Below, piece by piece: positions 56,867 through 64,000 of a stretch of DNA of 64,000 nt; position 1 is the stretch's first letter, and each line of letters opens with the position of its first letter. Both the position numbers and the translations under genes were made by a program. Origin of the DNA: Chionis minor. Taxonomy: Eukaryota; Chordata; Aves; Charadriiformes; Chionididae. The notes under the pieces are model-generated. The model saw only the letters and a list, made by a program, of their open reading frames with translations. It was not told the origin of the DNA and made no database searches. The stretch lies in contig VZSF01008738.1 in assembly GCA_013398295.1 (NCBI GenBank), forward strand, positions 183,501-247,500, written 5' to 3'.

Positions 56867-58771
56867 GAGATCGGCTACGTAGATGGAGACTAATGTCCTT
56901 GTCACTGTGCTGGGAAACGTACAGCCATTAAGAGGATGGTGCCACAAGCTTCGCGTTTGTATTTTAAACAGAATGTCACCACACCCCTGCATCTGATTCA
57001 TCACATATGCTATGACAGTAAACTTAAAACAGGATCAGCCTTTGTATAATGTCTGTGCTTAAAAGGGACTTGAATCCTGAGCACGCTTGAGAACATTCTG
57101 AGTCTCTCAAAGGATAAACAGAAGCAAGGGATATGCAGGATTGCCACCGTTTTTTGCTCAGCGTTCCCACAGGAGAAATAGGTTCCTGATGGCAAGAGAA
57201 AAAACCATTCAAATTATGTCTAACGTATGTAAAGAATAGCTGAATTCTCCCCAGTGAATCCTTTTCAATTCTGTGTCAAATGCTTCCAGTTCTCCCTTGA
57301 GATTAGTTTCAACAACACGATACCGGAAAAGTCCGTTCTGACCCGTTTCTGTTGGAATTCAAGGAACAGGTGTCTCCACAAGAAGGAAGGAAAATAAAGC
57401 TGGTATTAGTCGTGAGCGATGTTGCCGTAAGTAGGGACGGGTTAGACATCCGTGTGTGTCGCCAGCAGAGTTGGGAGCAGTCGCTCGTAAATGTACTAAC
57501 AGGCTACACAAACGATACAATGAGCCGGAATCTCAATTATTCCTGTGCTTTTTGCATGCAAGGGCATTCAGACTTGCACCTCAGGTAGGCAGATGTCTAA
57601 CCTTCAGGAATGATTTTTCCAAAAGCAAATAATCTCCTTTTTGCAGCAAAACTGCCAATTCCGCATTTGGCCTAAATGATCTTGTTCCATACATTTCCCA
57701 GTGGCACCGGACTGAGCGTGTTGAACTGTGGGATTCCCAGGTGCCATGTGTAAGGAAAGCTCTAGAAAGCATTGATGAAGTTTGGCTCTTAGAAAACCAA
57801 AAGTCTTTGGCTGAAAAATGCTTCTTGTACATTTTTCATGCTTGCCTCTCTCTCGTACAGATACTTGGATTTGGAAGGGTTTGGGGGTTCAGATGTGAAA
57901 CTTAAAATTTTTCATTTCTATCAGTATGTTCATTTTTATGAGTGTTGTAATGTATTCTGGTTTTATGAACGGCTACAGTTATCTCGCTGGTCAGATTCAC
58001 TTTTGGTTCATATCAGACTAAAGTGTGTTCCTATTTACACGAGTATAAATCCAGGAAACTTTGTCCTTTGGCAAAAAATGTCGCCTTACTATGACGTACG
58101 GCTGACGTGGGACTTGGGGGCTCAGTTACTCAGCAGTGTCACTGATGATGTAATACTACAGATGAGAAGTGTGTTGGCACGCAAGAATGGGCAACATAAC
58201 CAAACCTTGCATGAGAGCAGACTGGAACAGGTGTCGTAAAGTACTCCTCTGTACGCATTTTATCCACTTCTGGTTTTCCCCGCACACTGTCACGCTTCCC
58301 AGCCGACAGGGATGTTTCTTACGCTCCCCTAACGACAAGGCCTGCTAGCACGCGGACTGCCTCCCTCCCAGCCAAACAAGTTTTATCACTAAATCGCGGC
58401 CCACCTGTAACTTAATTGGCTCAGAAGAGACTACCTCAGCCTGTAGGTACGCTTTGCTGCGAGGTCTGCTCCCCGGGCGTTTTCCGAGGAAGGCATGTCC
58501 CGCAGAGAGCACGGTGCCCTGTTCCCAGCAGGACGCTCGAGCTGAAAGCGGTGGCGCGAAACTCGCGGCCGGTGCCCAAAAGAACCAGACCCCATTCGCA
58601 TTCCCTTCTGCTCCCTCGGGGCAGCTGTGGTGACAAGTGGACGCAGGTTTTACAGCCAGAGCTGTGGGGTCTCCACAGGGCCTTTCTTAAAAAACCCGTC
58701 TGGTTTTAGAGAACGTGTGTCCGTTCTGACACGGGTGCAGTTACGTTCTCTGCCGTATCTTTCTTTTGCAG

Positions 58772-58963
58772 GCCCTGAAGCCATCCAACCACGCCACCAT
58801 CCAGAGCATAGTGAGAGCTGTCGGGGTCGTCCCAGGCATTCCCGAGCCTTGCTGCGTTCCCGACAAAATGTCTTCTCTTAGCATCCTGTTCTTCGACGAA
58901 AATAAAAACGTGGTTCTTAAGGTGTACCCCAACATGACAGTGGAATCCTGTGCGTGCAGATAA
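58772..58963 (+). CDS. BMP3: BMP3 exon 3 (C-terminal mature ligand)
   Basis: After the acceptor TTTCTTTTGCAG (AG at 58770-58771), 63 codons end in TAA at 58961-58963. The protein begins [20 protein letters not shown], contains [20 protein letters not shown] and ends [13 protein letters not shown]. It supplies four of the seven knot cysteines: the adjacent CC pair, one of which forms the interchain disulfide in this superfamily, and the terminal CAC pair. With the exon 2 part, the mature chain is 110 residues (47 + 63). NMT is a potential N-glycosylation site. [10 protein letters not shown] and MTVESCACR distinguish BMP3 from GDF10. The open frame extends six bases upstream of the AG, but phase 0 from exon 2 fixes the exon start at 58772. 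Confidence 0.98.
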   Translation, partial: ALKPSNHATIQSIVRAVGVVPGIPEPCCVPDKMSSLSILFFDENKNVVLKVYPNMTVESCACR

Positions 58964-59920
58964 CATTTTGGGAGACCCTTTCGGAATGCTGAGGTGATCA
59001 CTTGCTATTTGGTGGGGGGCAGGGTGTGTGTTTCATGATATCTACTTGTTGTTTGCACTGCCAATGCATTTCCTGCGGACAAAAATGAAAAAATGTAAAC
59101 AAATCCAAACAAAGAGGATGGAAATGGAATGGATTCTGAATAGCAGTTCCAAGGAAGGAGAATACGAACTCCATTCGTCTCTGAATCTGACCGAGACACG
59201 AGTCTCGGCAGAGGAGACTGACTGTTTCTGTTGAAAGCAAGAGGTGAAAGAGGAATTGGCAGAAGACTCTTCAAGATTTTTGAGACTTGCCAGAAGGACA
59301 TACTGATCTATTTTTGTACAAGACTTTGGAAGCAGCAGTAGCTGTTAATTTTTGTCTCCGTTCTTACGGTGACTAACGGGGAGGGATATTAGAAATATAC
59401 TGTTCTGCAGTTTAACGCTAAGATTTCTGCCTTAGGTTATGGAGTAGTGCAGCAAGGAAGAAAAACAAATCCAACACCCTAAGAGCCTTAGACAATCCAA
59501 TTTAGACATGTATCTCCTTGGTGTGACACGGCACTGACTGCATGTGTGTATTCACTTTCACTGACATAGTCTTTGTAATTCAGCTTATTAGATGTCCGTG
59601 CCCTCCGTGAGAACGCAGAACACAGTACTGCGGTGTGCATGATTGTGGTATCTCAAAAGCACAGGATTTTCTTTCATGCCACTGTGGAAACTCAGCAGGC
59701 CAAGGGTGTGGAAGTATCGCAGTCAGTGAAGTGGCTGAGTGACTTGTTCACAACGCGTATTCTAGAACGCAGTTGCAGATAATCTATGAGTAAATCATAG
59801 TAGTTTATTCCTGATGTGAAACTATTTGGTGCGTAATTCTTACCTGTAGGCCTTCACTACGGTTACTTTATCAAAACCGCCTTTGGTTGGTGAGTTTTGA
59901 TTGTTACATTAATCAGTAGA

Positions 59921-59939
59921 TTTTTTTTTTTTTTTTTTT
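59921..59939. repeat. T19 homopolymer
   Basis: Nineteen consecutive T residues in the probable BMP3 3' UTR. Confidence 0.9.
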
Positions 59940-60029
59940 CCTTTCTATCTCGGTTCGCTTCTGCTCTGAAAATCAAATTTGTTGTACCCGTGCTGTCAAC
60001 TTAAGATTTCTTAATAGCAGGTTTTGCAC

Positions 60030-60035
60030 AATAAA
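60030..60035 (+). terminator. BMP3 candidate polyadenylation signal
   Basis: A canonical AATAAA, the first found after the BMP3 stop, about 1.07 kb downstream of it. A TTTGTTCTGC stretch about 110 bases later is the nearest U/GU-rich element noticed, which is farther than usual, so use of this signal is uncertain. Confidence 0.5.
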
Positions 60036-60050
60036 AACAGAAAACATTCT

Positions 60051-63000
60051 TTCAGTGACGTTATCCACCAAAAAATTCATTTGAGAAACTACAAGCAGGA
60101 AGGAAAATATCTAACGAATCTCAGGCAAAGCTGCAAAAGGTTTGTTCTGCTGCAGAGTAAGTGCTCACAGGAGTACTTCAGACGGAACCCTGGTTCCATT
60201 TCCAGCAGCACAATCTATAGAGGGTGATGCTTTTTAAAGCACTTTGAGCTTGAGAGAGCAATGTTTCAGTTTGCGCCGAGCATACGTCAAACAAACTTTT
60301 CCATAATTTATCTACGTGACTGACACGCTGTATATTTAAAGGGCATATACTCACAGGGACTAAATTAATTCCCCATCCTCGTGAGAGTTAAATTCTCTGC
60401 TTTGGAGTCAGCAATTCCTCGGCGTATTGAAGGTGGCAACAGTTTCCCTGTGTACCTGCCTTCATAGCTATTCAAGGCTAGTTTAAAGGCTCAGTCATCG
60501 ATTTTTGTACGGGGTCACCGGTGCCAGCGTGTTTGTTTACCAGCCTGAGTAATGTGCGTGTGCTGAGGGTGTGGGAGGCACGGAGGGTGGAGTAGGTAGC
60601 CTAGGGATCCTTTCAGCGATCACTTTTTACCTGCACAAAGTTTCACTTGGTGAAAGCTGACAGTTTAACTTAGTTTAAAAAATTTAAAAAAGGAAAAAAC
60701 ACGGATTAGTCCCAGATGGAAGTTAAGCTTGCAGCCCTTCCCTTACACTGCTTGAACAGCATACCCCTGCAGTCAGATTCCCAGAGTGCCACTGGATACA
60801 TATTTACTGGCTCCAATTAAGCAACACTAATTAGCACAGCTATCAAATCTGATTGCTGCACGTTAGGATTCTGAGAGCTCTGTAGCAGTGCATTGCCTTG
60901 AAGGATCTGTTCCCGGGAACTGCAAGAGAAAAACTTCCATTTCAAGAGAGTGCGTGCCATCTTTGGCAAATGGGAGCCTGCTGCAACCGAGACTGCTGCC
61001 CCAGAGAAGGGCAGTCACTCCATCAGGAAAACGCCGGGGGAACGGGGACCCCGCAAGGGGAGGAGTCGCTGGACCCCAGCCTCCCCCTTGCTGGGGAGGA
61101 ACTGAAGCGACTGGCTTCTCTGCGGAAAGGAGGTGAGGACTGAGCCAGACCACCTCAGGCTGTGAATGGTGTCTGGCGCAAGCAGTGCCACGAATGGGGC
61201 TCCTCAGAGGAAAACACAGAGGCGAGATGTGCTCTGGACCACCCCTTGGATGGTAGCAGAGGTACCCCATCAGAGCAGGTTATTGGCAGCCAAGCTGCCC
61301 TACTTCTCCGCTCCGGAACAAGAGTGGTAACTAAACGTAGGCGTTTCCCCGGCACAGCAGTCCGGGGCGGCTGTGCTCCGAGGCACTCCGTGGCATGGAA
61401 GCTGAGTCCAGGGCTATAGGCAATGCTTCTCAGTGCTGTGATGAGATAGCCTGGAAGTGGCCTTCAAAGCATTGCCTAAAAATGAGCGTGAAGATGTTAC
61501 GCTTGATTTTCACTGGGATACAGACAGACTTTGTCATGAACTGTACCGTGTAGAATAGGTACAATCTTCCATGCAAAATGTGGAAGCTCTACGCTAAGAG
61601 CATTCCGTTCAGCCGACCGTATAGAAATGGAACATTTTGTGCCCATGAATTGTTTTGCATTAGTATCTGTAAATGAAGATTTTAACATAAAGCCGTGTCT
61701 AGCATCAGCAGTGTATTAATCACACAGGTGATGCTTTCTGTATGTAACTTTGTATTAGGAGGGTCTCAAAATGATTTCCAGCTCATGGTGTTAATCACCA
61801 TTTTAACCTCAGTTCAGCACAAGGGGCTTTTCCCAGCTGTTCTGTTTGTGGAAATCCTATTAATCCATAAATGGCTCTGCTTCTCGTCTAATTATGTAGT
61901 ATCCGACACCCATGCGTTATTTTTATGGCTGGCTCGAAAGACGGGCAGGAGAATGTCTCCAGCGACGCAAGGTGGTGTCTCTTCAGAGCGGCTCCTCTGG
62001 GAGCAAAGTCCCCAGCGAGGAGCAGACTGGGAGGCGGCCGCTGCTGAAAGCTCTTGGAATTCCCACTCTTGGAGGCCGACGAGGCAATCTCACGGTAAGT
62101 GTGCAGAGTAAAACGTGCCGATGCCACAGTGCGGTACCTCGACCCGGGAGGATCGCCCGCTAGAGCCGCGGGTGCTGTTCCCCCGAACAGGGTCACCAGG
62201 CAGGCTCTATTTTTTCCTTTGTCCGAGGGCCCTACACTTGGAAGGAGCAGCGCGCCTCTCCCGAGGCGCCGAGCAGCCCTGGGGTTGCCAGTCGCTGTGC
62301 TGCGCTGCCGGGCTGGCCCAGAAGCTTGGCGTGCACATCCCCCAGGGGAGGCTCAGCAGTTCGCAGCAGACTGCTGTTTTGTTTAGTCACCCGTTTCTCC
62401 TTGTAATAACGGACCTCTTCTGAAAGGTTAATCTTTGTATAGACGATGTCAATTTAAGAAAACTAAAATTACCCCTCAAAAAGTTACTTTGAATATGGAA
62501 GGAAACTTTTACAGATGCTTTTATTTCATAGCTGTGGCCATCTCGTCCTTTTAATGCGTTTCTCTACCACAGCGCTCTTTAAACAACGCAATTGTCTCTG
62601 CCGTTGCCAAGAAGAAATGCTAGGGCCGTAGCTGAGTTGGCAAGGACAGGTCGCAGCCACACTGTGAAGGGCATGTTTCCCCACTGATGCACAAGCTTGC
62701 CTGACGTGGACTTTTTTCCCTTCAACGGTGGGAAGGTTCCTCTAGGAACTCTGCAGAAGCTATAAAATAAAATCCCTTCTTATGTGAAAAGCCATTTTTT
62801 CTGTGTGGTATTCAGCTCTTTCCAAGAATATGACAGTTTTCACTGCGTTCCGTGTTCAGCAGTCTGGAAATGGGTCCATCTCAAGTGCTCCCTCGCGAAG
62901 GCCACTCAAACAGAGGTTGTCTTTACAGGGCGAAGTACAGAGGGGCGGGGGCGCGGGTGCTCTGCATTCAGTTAAGACTAGTGGGTACCACAGCGAGAAG

Positions 63001-64000
63001 CTCCCGAGGTTGCTGGACCTGCTCCGAGGCCCAGAGGTCTCGGTGGGCAAGTTCGGGCCCTCCACGTACGGCACTGCGTGCCACAGCACGAGCGCTCGGG
63101 CCTGAGATCCTCCCTCGCCTCTTGATGACAAGAGGGCAACAAGAGGAGGGGCTCTGACTCCCAAGGGGCTTTTGGATGCTTCCGACCGCTTGCTCTTTCC
63201 CTGCCAGCCCAACCCGGCAAGTAACGCTGCCTTGGGTCTCACCCTGCCCTCCTGCCGGAGGGGACGTGGTTCCCAAGCCATGGGGACTTTATGGTTCGAA
63301 GAAGGCAGGTGGCGGCCGCGCGCGATTACGGATGCGTGGGCTCACGACTTGGGCACGAAGGAGAGCTTGCTTCGGGGGTGGCGGATCCCGCACGTCCTGC
63401 CACGCTTTGTCGAGCCCCGAGCTGCCCTTAAAGAAAGAGGTGCTCGGGGCCTTGAGGATGGTACTTGTGCCCGAGCTTTACCCATGTGCGTGCTCAGGGC
63501 GCTGCTCCGGGCTTACCTTGTCTTTTGATCGCTGCCTCGTAGAGGGCTGTTGGTTCGTTATCAACAAAGAGAAGCGTACAGCCCCTGGTCGACCTGAACT
63601 CCATCGCCACACGCAACCACGAGAAAGCAGGGGATGCTTACTGGTAATCCCTCATAAATCAAACTTGCAGTACAAAGCTACTAACACCCTCCTTTTGAGC
63701 AAAGATCATTACTGTATGCTTGATTTCAAGACAAACAGTCTTTTCCCAAAAGGCTGATTCAATTCAGATCTGACCCACCCCAGCAGAGGCGGGTAACAGC
63801 CCCAAAATACCTGAACAGTCATGGGGGTGGAGGTGTATTTAAAAAATATTAAAACCTGTCAAGATGGGTGCGAGGCATTGAACTAGAGAAAATAGTCTTG
63901 TTTAGATATACATGTATATTGATAAACAATATTCGTTTATGTATCTAGGAGGAGTTCAAAATCAAAACCAACCCCACAAAAACCAGCCCCAAACCAAACA
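60051..64000. other. Downstream flank, no recognised gene
   Basis: Nothing coding was recognised on either strand. In mammals the next gene is PRKG2 on the opposite strand; none of its kinase or C-terminal motifs were seen, so its 3' end probably lies beyond the window. A homeodomain-rich block lies near 60.74-60.86 kb, and GC-rich sequence at 61.9-62.4 and 62.9-63.5 kb creates long spurious open frames. The last 45 bases are A/C-rich low complexity. Confidence 0.6.
60740..60860. promoter_or_regulatory. Candidate regulatory block 3' of BMP3
   Basis: A CpG-poor segment with CCAATTAAGC, CTAATTAGC and ATCAAATCTGATTG words within about 45 bases (60814-60857), the density expected for a homeodomain-bound element. 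Conservation is untested and chance is possible. Confidence 0.2.

Larger units (their letters stand above)
52100..58771 (+). other. BMP3 intron 2
   Basis: A 6.7-kb intron inside the mature-ligand coding region, with GTATGG donor and TTTCTTTTGCAG acceptor. It contains a 27-base poly-A run (53534), a TG-rich low-complexity tract near 53928-53961, two perfect hairpins close together (54240 and 54296), another perfect hairpin (56843), and a CpG-rich patch at 55790-56210. No exon or RNA gene was recognised. Confidence 0.93.
38900..60050 (+). other. BMP3: BMP3 gene (locus span: promoter to polyadenylation signal)
   Basis: A three-exon plus-strand gene for bone morphogenetic protein 3. Coding parts seen are 39871-39988 (exon 1, 3' portion), 51189-52099 and 58772-58963. 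Splice phases agree (phase 1 at intron 1, phase 0 at intron 2). The three-exon plan with an intron inside the mature ligand after the PK residues is the one I recall for BMP3 and its paralogue GDF10. BMP3 is preferred over GDF10 because the end reads [13 protein letters not shown] and MTVESCACR, whereas I recall GDF10 with NSLGVLFLDENRN and MSVDTCACR. About 406 residues are visible against 472 in human; the remaining 65 or so, including the signal peptide, fall in the gap. The ligand is secreted, binds activin type II receptors and is described as an antagonist of osteogenic BMP signalling. Confidence 0.95.
58964..60050 (+). other. BMP3 3' UTR (probable extent)
   Basis: About 1.1 kb of noncoding sequence follows the stop, with a T19 run at 59921-59939 and an AATAAA at 60030. 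The extent is inferred from this first canonical hexamer. Later hexamers exist (for example near 62766), so longer forms are possible. Confidence 0.55.

Noticed and set aside
63176..63757. 193-codon plus-strand frame near the window end
   Set aside because: GC-rich sequence with overlapping frames on both strands and no match to PRKG2 or any other expected neighbour.

Overview
This window looks like vertebrate, and most probably bird, nuclear DNA. It has spliced genes with GT-AG introns, CpG islands, a (GT)n microsatellite and two pieces of CR1-type non-LTR retrotransposon, the dominant repeat of bird genomes. Most of it is intronic or intergenic. Several unresolved bases sit beside long G or T runs, and one block of 116 Ns marks an assembly gap. 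The species cannot be named from this alone.

Layout: (1) 1-25720 is the 3' part of a plus-strand gene recognised as CFAP299 (C4orf22 family). Only its last two coding exons are present (23036-23165 and 25539-25634), followed by a polyadenylation signal at 25699. The first 23 kb is most likely intron. (2) 25721-38900 is an intergenic spacer of about 13 kb with a decayed minus-strand CR1 reverse-transcriptase fragment (32950-33300), small CpG-rich patches and an A/T-rich block with homeodomain- and RUNX-like sites near 33.7-34.3 kb. (3) 38900-60050 is the BMP3 gene on the plus strand: CpG-island promoter, exon 1 (5' part lost in the gap, 3' end at 39988), an 11.2-kb intron 1 holding a CR1 3' end, exon 2 (51189-52099), a 6.7-kb intron 2, exon 3 (58772-58963) and a 3' UTR with a signal at 60030. 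(4) 60051-64000 is downstream flank with no recognised gene.

BMP3 encodes a secreted TGF-beta superfamily ligand. Exon 2 carries most of the prodomain, two basic processing sites and the first finger of the cystine-knot domain; exon 3 carries the rest. All seven mature-domain cysteines are visible. The mature domain after the RRK|QW site is 110 residues, the length I recall for human BMP3. The CFAP299-BMP3 order and shared orientation match the arrangement I recall on human 4q21, which supports both calls.

I found no new enzymatic or defence-like system. The observations most worth checking are the assembly gap hiding the BMP3 start codon and signal peptide, a pair of perfect short hairpins with a competing stem in BMP3 intron 2, other perfect hairpins, an unexplained 275-codon minus-strand open frame in intron 1, candidate conserved regulatory blocks, and apparently mild CpG depletion.
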